This document shows positions 7,485 through 14,820 of a stretch of DNA of 64,000 bases, one piece after another. Each line of letters begins with the position of its first letter. Position 1 is the stretch's first letter. A program made the position numbers and the translations under genes. The notes beneath the pieces were generated by a model. The model saw only the letters and a program-made list of their open reading frames with translations, was not told the origin of the DNA and searched no databases. The stretch comes from JAOPZW01 sp963707695 (GTDB taxonomy: Bacteria; Actinomycetota; Thermoleophilia; Solirubrobacterales; Solirubrobacteraceae), in contig CAVPQY010000006.1 of assembly GCA_963707695.1 (NCBI GenBank), forward strand, positions 682,001 to 746,000. Direction: 5' to 3'.

Positions 7485-8089
7485 GCACCCCCACGATCAG
7501 CGCCGCGCAGGTCAAGGAGCTGCGGCAGCAGACCGGCGCGGGCATGATGGACTGCAAGAACGCGCTGCAGGAGGCCGGCGGCGACGTCGACAAGGCCGTC
7601 GAGCTCCTGCGCGTCCGCATGGGCAACAAGATCGGCAAGCTGGCCGACCGCGAGGCGGCCGAGGGCACGATCCAGTCCTACATCCACGCCACCGGCAAGG
7701 TCGGCGTGCTCGTCGAGGTCGACTGCAACACCGACTTCGTGGCCCGCAACGAGGACTTCGTCGCGTTCGCGCGCGACGTGGCGCTCCACATCGCGGCCTC
7801 GCCGACGGTCCGCCACGTCAGCGACGACGAGGTGCCCGAGGCCGCCAAGGCGGCCGAGACGCGCGTGTTCGAGCAGCAGGCCGCCGACAAGCCCGAGCAG
7901 GTGCGCCCGCGCATCGTGCAGGGCATGCTCGACAAGTGGCTCGGCGAGGTCGTGCTCCTGCGCCAGGAGCACGTCAACCCCGACAAGCACGAGGGCAAGA
8001 CCATCGAGCAGCTGCGCGCCGACCTCTCGGCGAAGACGGGCGAGAACGTCGTCATCCGGCGCTTCGCGCGCTTCGCGGTCGGCGAGTGA
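7481..8089 (+). CDS. tsf: Elongation factor Ts
   Basis: A 202-residue EF-Ts, the guanine-nucleotide exchange factor for EF-Tu. The N-terminal UBA-like domain reads QVKELRQQTGAGMMDCKNAL. The core motif region is KVGVLVEVDCNTDFVARN, which contains the TDFV residues that displace magnesium in EF-Tu. At about 200 residues it is the short, one-core-repeat form seen in Thermus and several actinobacteria rather than the 280-residue form. It overlaps rpsB by 4 nt and pyrH by 4 nt (GTGA), so it sits in a strongly coupled operon. Confidence 0.96.
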   Translation: MSTPTISAAQVKELRQQTGAGMMDCKNALQEAGGDVDKAVELLRVRMGNKIGKLADREAAEGTIQSYIHATGKVGVLVEVDCNTDFVARNEDFVAFARDVALHIAASPTVRHVSDDEVPEAAKAAETRVFEQQAADKPEQVRPRIVQGMLDKWLGEVVLLRQEHVNPDKHEGKTIEQLRADLSAKTGENVVIRRFARFAVGE

Positions 8090-8808
8090 GCGACCCGGCC
8101 TTCCGGCGCATCCTCCTCAAGCTGTCGGGGGAGTCGCTCATGGGCTCCCTCGACTACGGGACCGATCCGGAGCGCCTGCGCTCGGTGGCGAACGCCGTCA
8201 AGCGCGTCCAAGGCGACGGCGTCGAGGTGGCGATCGTGCTGGGCGCGGGCAACATCTTCCGCGGGATCTCCGGCGCGGCGGCGGGCATGGATCGCGCCAC
8301 CGCGGACTACATGGGGATGCTCGCGATCGTCCTCAACGCGCTGCAGCTCCAGGACGCGCTCGAGAAGCTCGGCGTCGACACGCGCGTGCAGTCCGCCATC
8401 CACGTCCAGGAGGTCGCGGAGCCCTACATCCGGCGCCGCGCCATGCGCCACCTGGAGAAGGGCCGGGTCGTGATCTTCGCCGCCGGGACCGGCAACCCGT
8501 TCTTCTCGACCGACACGGCCGCGGCGCTGCGCGCGATCGAGATCCACGCCGAGGCGCTCCTCATGGCCAAGAACGGCGTCGAGGGCGTCTACTCGGCCGA
8601 TCCGCGCACCGAGCCCGACGCGGAGTTCATCGCCGAGATCACGCACATGGAGGCGGTCGAGCGCCGGCTCCGCGTCATGGACCTGACGGCCCTGACCCTC
8701 TGCATGGAGAACGACCTCCCGATCTACGTCTTCAACATGGACGACGAGCGCAACATCGACCGGATAGTGTCCGGCGAGCGGGTGGGGACCCTGGTGGCCA
8801 CGGCATGA
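8086..8808 (+). CDS. pyrH: UMP kinase
   Basis: A 240-residue bacterial UMP kinase of the amino-acid kinase fold, making UDP from UMP and ATP and normally allosterically controlled by GTP and UTP. Visible motifs are ILLKLSGESL (phosphate-binding Lys), VLGAGNIFRG, DYMGMLAIVLNALQLQDALE, GTGNPFFSTDTAAALRA, and DPRTEPDA in the ATP region. The GTG start at 8086 overlaps the tsf stop; upstream in this frame is only tsf shadow. The end overlaps frr by 4 nt. The order tsf-pyrH-frr is the standard bacterial one. Confidence 0.96.
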   Translation: MSDPAFRRILLKLSGESLMGSLDYGTDPERLRSVANAVKRVQGDGVEVAIVLGAGNIFRGISGAAAGMDRATADYMGMLAIVLNALQLQDALEKLGVDTRVQSAIHVQEVAEPYIRRRAMRHLEKGRVVIFAAGTGNPFFSTDTAAALRAIEIHAEALLMAKNGVEGVYSADPRTEPDAEFIAEITHMEAVERRLRVMDLTALTLCMENDLPIYVFNMDDERNIDRIVSGERVGTLVATA

Positions 8809-9371
8809 GCGACATCACGAACGAGCTGCTCGCCGACGCCCGCGACCGCATGAAGAAGTCGGTGGAGGCCACCGCCGGCGAGTTCGGCTCGGTGCGGACC
8901 GGGCGCGCGTCGCCGGTGCTCCTGGACCGCGTCGTCGTGGACTACTACGGGGCGCCCACGCCGCTCAAGCAGCTCGCGACGATCCACGCGCCCGAGGCCC
9001 GGCTGCTGACGGTCCAGCCGTTCGACCAGTCGTCGATCAAGAACATCGAGAAGGCGATCCGCGAGGCCGACCTGGGCCTGAACCCCGGCAACGACGGCCG
9101 GCTCATCCGCCTCGTCGTCCCCGAGCTCAACGAGGAGCGCCGGCGCGAGCTGGTCAAGGTCGTACGGACGATCGCCGAGGAGGGCCGGATCGCGATCCGC
9201 AACGTCCGGCGTGACGTCATGCACGACCTGCGCGAGCTCAAGGAGGGGGGCGACATCGGCGCCGACGACGAGCACCGCGCCGAGGTCGAGCTCCAGAAGC
9301 TCACCGACGAGCGCGTGCACGAGCTCGACGGAGTCCTCAAGGCGAAGGAAGCGGAGATCCTCGAGGTCTGA
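8805..9371 (+). CDS. frr: Ribosome recycling factor
   Basis: A 188-residue RRF that, with EF-G, splits post-termination ribosomes. The three-helix-bundle arms are clear: N-terminal helix (DARDRMKKSVEATAGEFGSVRTGRASP), the domain II beta region (YYGAPTPLKQLATI through LVVPELNEERRRELVKVV) and the C-terminal helices (IAIRNVRRDVMHDLRELKEG). Length is normal (about 185). It overlaps pyrH by 4 nt and shares one base with the uppS start (TGATG). Confidence 0.97.
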   Translation: MSDITNELLADARDRMKKSVEATAGEFGSVRTGRASPVLLDRVVVDYYGAPTPLKQLATIHAPEARLLTVQPFDQSSIKNIEKAIREADLGLNPGNDGRLIRLVVPELNEERRRELVKVVRTIAEEGRIAIRNVRRDVMHDLRELKEGGDIGADDEHRAEVELQKLTDERVHELDGVLKAKEAEILEV

Positions 9372-10075
9372 TGGCCGCCGAGGGGGCCGCGGACGGGCCG
9401 GAGGCCCAGGACGGCCCTGCGCGGTACGTCGCCATCATCACCGACGGCAACGGCCGCTGGGCCCAGGCCCGCGGCGTGCCCGTCGCCGACGGCCACCGCG
9501 CGGGCGCCGACGTCGTCAAGGCCCGGCTGCGCGACGCCGTCGATCTGGGCATCCGCGAGCTGACCGTCTACTCCTTCTCGACCGAGAACTGGTCCCGCCC
9601 GGCCCAGGAGGTCACCGCGCTGATGCGGATGTTCTCCGAGCGCATCCTCGGCGAGACCCCGGAGCTCAAGGGCGAGGGCGTGCGCATGCGCTTCATCGGG
9701 CGCCGCGAGCGGGTCGCGCCGGCCCTCCTGGAGCAGATGGACTGGGCCGAGGCCGAGACCGCCGCCAACGACCGCATCACGCTCTTCGTCGCCTTCAACT
9801 ACGGCGGGCGGGCCGAGGTCCTCGACGCGGCCGAGCGCTACGCCGGCGGCGGCGAGGAGGCGTTCCGGGCGCTCCTCTACGCGCCGGAGATGCACGACCC
9901 CGACGTCGTGATCCGCACGAGCGGGGAGCAGCGGATGTCGAACTACCTGCTGTGGCAGTCCGCCTACAGCGAGCTGGTCTTCCGCGACGAGCTCTGGCCC
10001 GACTTCACCCGGGAGGCGTTCGAGGCCAGCCTGGCCGAGTACGCGTCGCGCCGCCGCCGCTTCGGAGGGCGCTGA
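9371..10075 (+). CDS. uppS: Isoprenyl transferase (undecaprenyl diphosphate synthase family)
   Basis: A 234-residue cis-prenyltransferase that extends farnesyl diphosphate with isopentenyl diphosphate to the cell-wall lipid carrier. Conserved region I is VAIITDGNGRWAQARG, with the catalytic Asp25 (the usual Met before Asp is Thr). Other conserved pieces are YSFSTENWSRP, FNYGGRAEVLDA, and the pair VVIRTSGEQRMSNYLLWQS and YSELVF. Chain length of the product cannot be read from sequence. It shares one base with frr and one with cdsA (TGATG at both ends). Confidence 0.94.
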   Translation: MAAEGAADGPEAQDGPARYVAIITDGNGRWAQARGVPVADGHRAGADVVKARLRDAVDLGIRELTVYSFSTENWSRPAQEVTALMRMFSERILGETPELKGEGVRMRFIGRRERVAPALLEQMDWAEAETAANDRITLFVAFNYGGRAEVLDAAERYAGGGEEAFRALLYAPEMHDPDVVIRTSGEQRMSNYLLWQSAYSELVFRDELWPDFTREAFEASLAEYASRRRRFGGR

Positions 10076-10902
10076 TGGCCACCGCGCGTCAGCGCCCACC
10101 GCGCGGGCCGATCGGCGGGTCGGGGATGCGCGGGCGGGTCCTCGTCGCCATCCCGGCCATCGCGTTCGCGATCTTCATCATCGCCGAGGGGGGCCTCGTC
10201 TTCGCGGCCGGGGTGGGGCTGCTCGGCCTCGCCTGCCTGCACGAGCTCTTCGGCCTGTACCCGCAGACCCGTCCCGCGCGGCTGGCCGGGTTCGCGGGGC
10301 TGCTCGGGCTCCTGGCGGCGGCGCACTGGGGCGACACGGGCACGGTCCTGCTCGTCTTCGTCGCCTCGCTGCCGCTCGTGTTCGCGGTCTCGCTGCTCCA
10401 GCGCCCGCGGGGCACCCCGGGCGGCGCGTCGCTGACCATGCTGGGGCTGGCCTGGATCGGCCTGGCGCTCGCCCACGCGGTGCTCCTGCGCGACGCCCCG
10501 CACGGCGACGGCATCGTCGTCGACGTCCTCGTCGGCGTCTTCATCGGCGACAGCGCGGCGATGACCGGCGGCCAGCTCTTCGGGCGCCACCGGCTGGCGC
10601 CCTCGGTCTCCCCGAACAAGACGTGGGAGGGCCTGGTCATCGGCGTCGTCGTGGGGGTCGCCGCCGTGTGGTTCGCCGGGCTCTACCAGGACTGGCTCTC
10701 AGGCGTCCACGCTCTCGTCCTCGGCGCCGCGGTCTGCCTGGCGGCCCCCATCGGGGACCTGTGGGAGTCGTTCTTCAAGCGCGACGCGGGCGTCAAGGAC
10801 TCCGGGACGCTGTTCGGCGCCCACGGCGGCGCGCTGGACCGCCTCGACGCCGTCCTGTTCGCGGCGGTCACCGGCTTCTGGGTCTGGCAGGCGCTGATGT
10901 AG
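10075..10902 (+). CDS. cdsA: Phosphatidate cytidylyltransferase
   Basis: A 275-residue polytopic membrane enzyme that makes CDP-diacylglycerol from phosphatidate and CTP. Six to eight hydrophobic segments fill residues 20-220. The family signature is in the C-terminal third: GDLWESFFKRDAGVKDSG, then AHGGALDRLDAV, where the usual PGHGG reads GAHGG. The segment SPNKTWEG is also a CdsA hallmark. It starts in a TGATG overlap with uppS. It ends the rpsB-cdsA operon, because a strong hairpin follows and the next gene is on the other strand. In many bacteria dxr and rseP follow directly; here they lie 10.9 kb away. Confidence 0.94.
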   Translation: MATARQRPPRGPIGGSGMRGRVLVAIPAIAFAIFIIAEGGLVFAAGVGLLGLACLHELFGLYPQTRPARLAGFAGLLGLLAAAHWGDTGTVLLVFVASLPLVFAVSLLQRPRGTPGGASLTMLGLAWIGLALAHAVLLRDAPHGDGIVVDVLVGVFIGDSAAMTGGQLFGRHRLAPSVSPNKTWEGLVIGVVVGVAAVWFAGLYQDWLSGVHALVLGAAVCLAAPIGDLWESFFKRDAGVKDSGTLFGAHGGALDRLDAVLFAAVTGFWVWQALM

Positions 10903-10912
10903 CGCCCGTCCG

Positions 10913-10947
10913 CCCCGCCGGCGTCGCGCGTCCGACGCCGGGCGGGC
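10913..10947. terminator. Strong GC hairpin between convergent cdsA and ABC permease genes
   Basis: Bases 10913-10926 (CCCCGCCGGCGTCG) pair almost perfectly with 10933-10947 (CGACGCCGGGCGGGC) around a 6-base loop. The hairpin lies in the 53-base gap between two converging genes and could stop transcription from both sides. There is no T-run, as is common in very GC-rich actinobacteria. Confidence 0.6.
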
Positions 10948-10955
10948 GGGTGCTC

Positions 10956-13508
10956 CTACTCGTAGTGCAGCGCCTGGAGGACGTCCAGTCGCGCCGCCCG
11001 GCGCGCCGGCCCGATCGCCGCCAGCACGCCCGCGAGGACCGCGACGAGGGTGAAGACGACGAGCGACGGCACGGGCGGCACGAAGGGCGCGTGGATCGCG
11101 GCCACCATCGCCCCGGCCACCAGGAGCCCCAGCGGCAGGCCGAGGCCCGCGCCGATGAGCGCGGTGATGATGCTCTCGTGGCGGACCATGCGGCGCACCT
11201 GGCGGCGGGTCATGCCGACGGCGCGCATCATCCCGATCTCCCGGGTGCGCTCGAACACGGTCAGCACGAGGGCGTTGACCATGCCGAACAGGCTCACGAC
11301 CACCGACAGCGCGAGCAGGACGTAGAGCAGCATGAGGAACTGCTGCATGTCCTTGCCGCGGAAGTCGATCCAGGCGGCGCGCGTGCGGGCGTCGACCTCG
11401 GTGAACCCGTCGACCGCGCGATCGATCCCGGCGGTGGTGGCGGCGTTCGTCCCGTCCCGGGCGTTCACGAACACGAAGAGGTCGCTCGGGCGCGGGAAGC
11501 TGGCGTCGAACGCGGCCTGCGAGATCAGGACCTCGCCGAGCAGGTCGCCCTTCGGGTCCGTGATCGCCGCGACCCTCGCCGTCAGCTTGCGGCCGGCGGA
11601 CGTCGTGATGGGCACCGCGCTGCCCAGGCGCAGCGCGTGGTCGTCGGCGAACGCCTTCGTGACGATGGCCCCGGAGGCGCCGAGCCGCGGGATCACCGCG
11701 TCGGAGCCCTGCTCGTACCGCTGCTTGACGCTGTCGGCGAAGTTGGGAGCGATCGCGTCGACGCTGACGGTCTTCCCGAGCACCTTGGCCTCGTCGTGGC
11801 GGACGGCGGAGACCTGCCGCACGCCCGGCACCCGCGCCACCGCCGTCCCGACCGCGGCCGGGACGGTGTCGAACCCGCTCTTCGAGGTCACGACGTAGTC
11901 GGCCTTGACGGCGTCCTCGTCGGCGCTGCGGTTCGAGGCGCGGAAGCCGCTCGACAGCGTGGCCACGAGCGTCACGAGGGCCAGCCCGATCATGAGGGCG
12001 GCGGCGGTCGTCGCGGTCCGGGTGGTGTTCCGCGTCGCGTTGCCGCTGGCGAGCCGTCCGGCCGGGCCGCCGAAGCGCCGCGCGGGCGCTCCCAGCACGG
12101 AGGCGAGCGGCCGCACCAGGCGCCCGGCGACCATGATCACGCCGAGGAAGAGGCCGAGCGCCCCGACGCCGACCAGGATGAGCGACACCCCGATCGGACC
12201 GATGCCGGCCGCGCCCGCCACGGAGGCCGCGGCGGCGACGGCGAGGATCGCCAGGGGCACGGACGGCCGGCGCGACCCCAGCCGCGGCGGCAGCGTCGCG
12301 CCCTCGCGCAGCGCCGCGACCGGGGCGATCTGGGTCGCGCGCCGCGCCGGCGAGATGCTGGCGATGAGCGTCACCACGATCCCCAGCGCCAGCGCCACGA
12401 TGATCGTGCGGGGCTCGACCACCATCGAGGCGCTCGGGAGGTCCACGCCGAACGCCTCGAAGAGGAGGTTCAGCCCCTTGGCCAGCGCCACGCCGAGCAC
12501 GAGCCCGACGAGCGAGGCGAAGACGCCCATGACGAGCCCCTCCGTCAGGACCGAGCGCCTGACCTGGCGCTTGGACGCGCCGAGCGTGCGCAGGGTGGCC
12601 AGCTCGCGGATGCGCTGGGCGAGCGTGATCGAGAGCGTGTTGAAGATCACGAACGCCCCGACGCCGAGCGCGATGAAGCCGAACCCGAGCAGGAAGTACT
12701 GGACGAACTTGCTCTGCTCCTGGGTGTCCTTCGCGTTGGCGTCGGCCTGCTGCTGCCCCGTCTTGACCTGCGCGGCGGCGGGCACGATCGGCCGCAGCTC
12801 GCGGACGAGCTGCTCCGGCGAGACGCCGTCGCGGGCCGCGACGAGGATGGTGTCGTACTGCCCGCGCTTGCCCAGCAGGGCCTGGGCGGTCGGGACGTCG
12901 AAGACGGCGATCGTCGAGCCCCCGATGGAGTCCACGGTGCCGTAGCGGGCGATCCCGGTGATGCGGTACTGCCGCACGGGGCCGCGGGCGGCCACGCCGA
13001 CCGTCTCGCCCACGTCGAGGCCGTTGTTCTGGGCGGTGCCCTTGTCGACGACGACCTGCCCGGGGCCGGCGGCCCACCGGCCGGCGGTGAGCGAGAGCGG
13101 GTTCAGGCCCTTGGCCTGCGGGTCGAAGCCGAAGCCGAACTGCCCGTTCTGGCTCGAGCCCAGCCGCTTGCCGTCCTTGGCGATGAGCTTCGTGGAGTCG
13201 GACAGCCCGCTGAGGTTGAAGATCGCCCCCGTGGCCTCCGCGACGTCGCCGTTGGCCCGGACGCGGTCGAGCAGCGAGGCGGGCACCGTGGCGTTGCCGC
13301 TGACGGCGTCCTTGACCACCTCGCGGCCGGAGATCACCGCGCTGGTCTTCGAGTAGGAGTCCTGGAAGATCGAGTCGAACGCCTTGTTGATCGTGTCGGT
13401 CAGGACGAACGTGCCGCTGACCATCGCGACCCCGAGCACGACCGCGAAGGCCGTCAGCACGGCCCGGCCGCGGCGCCACCACAGGCCCTTGAGCGCCACG
13501 CGCCTCAT
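10956..13508 (-). CDS. ABC transporter permease, FtsX/MacB-type with two FtsX domains
   Basis: An 850-residue permease. The N-terminal segment near residues 14-35 (VLTAFAVVLGVAMVSGTFVL) is followed by a large extracytoplasmic MacB-like domain (about 40-270). A first FtsX core (about 275-400) contains IRELATLRTLGASKRQVRRSV. Two central segments follow (about 425-480), then a second TM-periplasmic-FtsX unit ending in MMRAVGMTRRQVRRMVRHE and IGPARRAARLDVLQALHYE. The family couples ATP hydrolysis to extracytoplasmic work, such as exporting lipids or peptides, rather than classical import. The ATG at 13508 overlaps the ATPase gene by 4 nt, so the two form one transporter. The substrate cannot be read. 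Confidence 0.9.
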   Translation of the reverse strand: MRRVALKGLWWRRGRAVLTAFAVVLGVAMVSGTFVLTDTINKAFDSIFQDSYSKTSAVISGREVVKDAVSGNATVPASLLDRVRANGDVAEATGAIFNLSGLSDSTKLIAKDGKRLGSSQNGQFGFGFDPQAKGLNPLSLTAGRWAAGPGQVVVDKGTAQNNGLDVGETVGVAARGPVRQYRITGIARYGTVDSIGGSTIAVFDVPTAQALLGKRGQYDTILVAARDGVSPEQLVRELRPIVPAAAQVKTGQQQADANAKDTQEQSKFVQYFLLGFGFIALGVGAFVIFNTLSITLAQRIRELATLRTLGASKRQVRRSVLTEGLVMGVFASLVGLVLGVALAKGLNLLFEAFGVDLPSASMVVEPRTIIVALALGIVVTLIASISPARRATQIAPVAALREGATLPPRLGSRRPSVPLAILAVAAAASVAGAAGIGPIGVSLILVGVGALGLFLGVIMVAGRLVRPLASVLGAPARRFGGPAGRLASGNATRNTTRTATTAAALMIGLALVTLVATLSSGFRASNRSADEDAVKADYVVTSKSGFDTVPAAVGTAVARVPGVRQVSAVRHDEAKVLGKTVSVDAIAPNFADSVKQRYEQGSDAVIPRLGASGAIVTKAFADDHALRLGSAVPITTSAGRKLTARVAAITDPKGDLLGEVLISQAAFDASFPRPSDLFVFVNARDGTNAATTAGIDRAVDGFTEVDARTRAAWIDFRGKDMQQFLMLLYVLLALSVVVSLFGMVNALVLTVFERTREIGMMRAVGMTRRQVRRMVRHESIITALIGAGLGLPLGLLVAGAMVAAIHAPFVPPVPSLVVFTLVAVLAGVLAAIGPARRAARLDVLQALHYE

Positions 13509-14278
13509 GACGCCCTCAGCTCCTCCATCGTCTCCAGGACGGTGTGGGAGTCGCAGCCGGTCAGGTCGCGCACGATCTTGCCGTCGGCGAGGAAGAGGAC
13601 CCGGTCGGCGATCGCCGCGGCGTGGGCGTCGTGGGTCACCATGACCGTCGTCTGGCCGAAGCCGTCGACCAGGGCGCGCATGAGCTCGAGGATCTCGCCG
13701 CTGGTCGTGGAGTCGAGGTTGCCGGTGGGCTCGTCCGCGAACATCACCGTCGGGCGCGACACGAGCGCGCGGGCCACGGCGACGCGCTGCTGCTGGCCGC
13801 CGGACATCTCGCTCGGGCGGTGGCTGAGCCGGTCGCCGAGGCCGACCTTCGCGATGAGCTGCTCGTACCAGTCCGCCTCCGGCTTGCGACCGGCGATCTC
13901 CATCGGCAGGAGGATGTTCTCCTGCGCGGTGAGCATCGGCAGGAGGTTGAAGAACTGGAAGATGAAGCCGATGTGGTCCCGGCGCAGGGCCGTGAGCCCG
14001 GCGTCGTCGAGGCCGGTGACCTCGGTGTCGCCGATCCAGACCTGCCCGCCGTCGGGGTGGTCCAGCCCCGCGAGGATGTGCATCAGGGTCGACTTGCCCG
14101 AGCCCGACGGCCCCATGACGGCCGTCAGCTGCCCGGTCGCCACGTCGAGGTCCACGCCGCGCAGGGCGTCGACGACCGTCTCGCCCTCGCCGTAGCGCCG
14201 CGCGACGCCCCGGGCGCGCACGGCCGCGTCGGGTCGGGTCGGGAGGCTCTCGAGCTCCGGCAGGGTCAGCGATGCCAT
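13505..14278 (-). CDS. ABC transporter ATP-binding protein, LolD/MacB class
   Basis: A 257-residue ATPase that partners the downstream permease. Walker A is MGPSGSGKSTLMHILAG (about residues 55-71). The Q-loop region is IFQFFNLLPMLTAQENI, the signature is EMSGGQQQRVAVARAL, Walker B is VMFADEPTGNLDS and the H-loop is VMVTHDAHAAAIADR. The FNLLPMLTAQEN and TGNLDS features place it in the LolD/MacB/FtsE-like class. A ribosome binding site (GAGGAG) precedes the ATG. The upstream region carries a GGGG-CCCC palindromic element (14348-14366) shared with the next gene upstream. Confidence 0.94.
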   Translation of the reverse strand: MASLTLPELESLPTRPDAAVRARGVARRYGEGETVVDALRGVDLDVATGQLTAVMGPSGSGKSTLMHILAGLDHPDGGQVWIGDTEVTGLDDAGLTALRRDHIGFIFQFFNLLPMLTAQENILLPMEIAGRKPEADWYEQLIAKVGLGDRLSHRPSEMSGGQQQRVAVARALVSRPTVMFADEPTGNLDSTTSGEILELMRALVDGFGQTTVMVTHDAHAAAIADRVLFLADGKIVRDLTGCDSHTVLETMEELRAS

Positions 14279-14347
14279 GGTGTGCTCCTCGGGCGGGCGG
14301 TCGGCGGACGTGGTCAGGGAGCCACCGTGCCGCGACCGCGCGCCCGG

Positions 14348-14366
14348 GACATCGGGGGAACCCCCT
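14348..14366 (-). promoter_or_regulatory. Palindromic element shared with 14675-14693, upstream of the ABC operon
   Basis: On the minus strand it reads AGGGGGTTCCCCCGATGTC, a GGGG-N-CCCC palindrome followed by GATGTC. A 19-base copy differing at one central base lies upstream of the next minus-strand gene. Each copy lies 30-70 nt before a start codon, so a shared regulator or promoter class is likely. The regulator is unknown. Confidence 0.5.
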
Positions 14367-14401
14367 GACCGCGCCCCTGAGCCGGCACCGAGCGGACGGG
14401 C

Positions 14402-14644
14402 TCAGGGCGTCCGGAGCTCGCCGACGCGGATCGCCGTCGTGCGCGCGGCGACGTAGCGCGGCAGCCGCGCGAGCGCGTCGTCGGCCGTCGCGGCCTCCAC
14501 GTCCCACCAGATCCGGTGGGTCCCGAAGGCGCAGGCCCCGACGGCGGGGCCGTGCCGCAGCGGGCTCTCGAACCCCTTGAAGGACGCGAAGACGACGCCG
14601 CACTCGCGGGCGGTGTGCGCGTGCTCGAGCACGAACCGCGGCAT
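14402..14644 (-). CDS. Small conserved-looking protein of unknown function (80 residues)
   Basis: An 80-residue soluble protein. It begins MPRFVLEHAHTARECGVVFA, continues with KGFESPLR (about residues 24-31) and a CAFGTHRIWWDVEA strand (about 39-52), and ends with an Ala/Leu-rich helix and ARTTAIRVGELRTP. The pattern His-rich start, GFESPLR, GxHRIWWDVEA and VAxRT looks like a small alpha/beta ferredoxin-like domain, but I do not recognise a named family. Two cysteines (near 14 and 39) could be functional. I chose the ATG at 14644 over upstream in-frame starts because the upstream residues are repeat-derived low complexity. The shared palindrome (14675-14693) lies 31 nt upstream. Confidence 0.6.
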   Translation of the reverse strand: MPRFVLEHAHTARECGVVFASFKGFESPLRHGPAVGACAFGTHRIWWDVEAATADDALARLPRYVAARTTAIRVGELRTP

Positions 14645-14674
14645 GGGCGCAGCATCGACGACCGGCCGGGCCGC

Positions 14675-14693
14675 GACATCGGGGCAACCCCCT
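14675..14693 (-). promoter_or_regulatory. Second copy of the palindromic element, upstream of the 80-residue protein
   Basis: The minus strand reads AGGGGGTTGCCCCGATGTC, 18 of 19 bases identical to the element before the ABC operon. It ends 30 nt before the ATG at 14644. The spacing and same orientation in both cases support a regulatory role. Confidence 0.5.
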
Positions 14694-14709
14694 GGAGGCG
14701 GCCCGGTGG

Positions 14710-14789
14710 ATCCCCGCGCACGGCCAGGGCTGGCCAGGGACCTCCGCTCCTGGCCAGGGCGGCCAGGAATCCCCGCGCACGGCCAGGGC
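14710..14789. repeat. Direct repeat with five GGCCAGG boxes before the LuxR regulator
   Basis: A 21-base sequence occurs twice, at 14710-14730 and 14769-14789. Within 66 bases the heptamer GGCCAGG occurs five times, starting at 14722, 14732, 14752, 14761 and 14781. The array ends 31 nt before the TTG start of the LuxR-type regulator, a position that suits an activator or autoregulator binding site. Confidence 0.55.
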
Positions 14790-14820
14790 GGGCTAGTCTC
14801 GCCCTGGGAGCGACCGCACC

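Noticed and set aside
10623..14195. A plus-strand open frame of about 1190 codons opposite cdsA's end and the ABC genes
   Set aside because: It is an antisense shadow typical of GC-rich DNA: Arg/His/Gly-rich, no domain, and it lies opposite clear ABC permease and ATPase genes.
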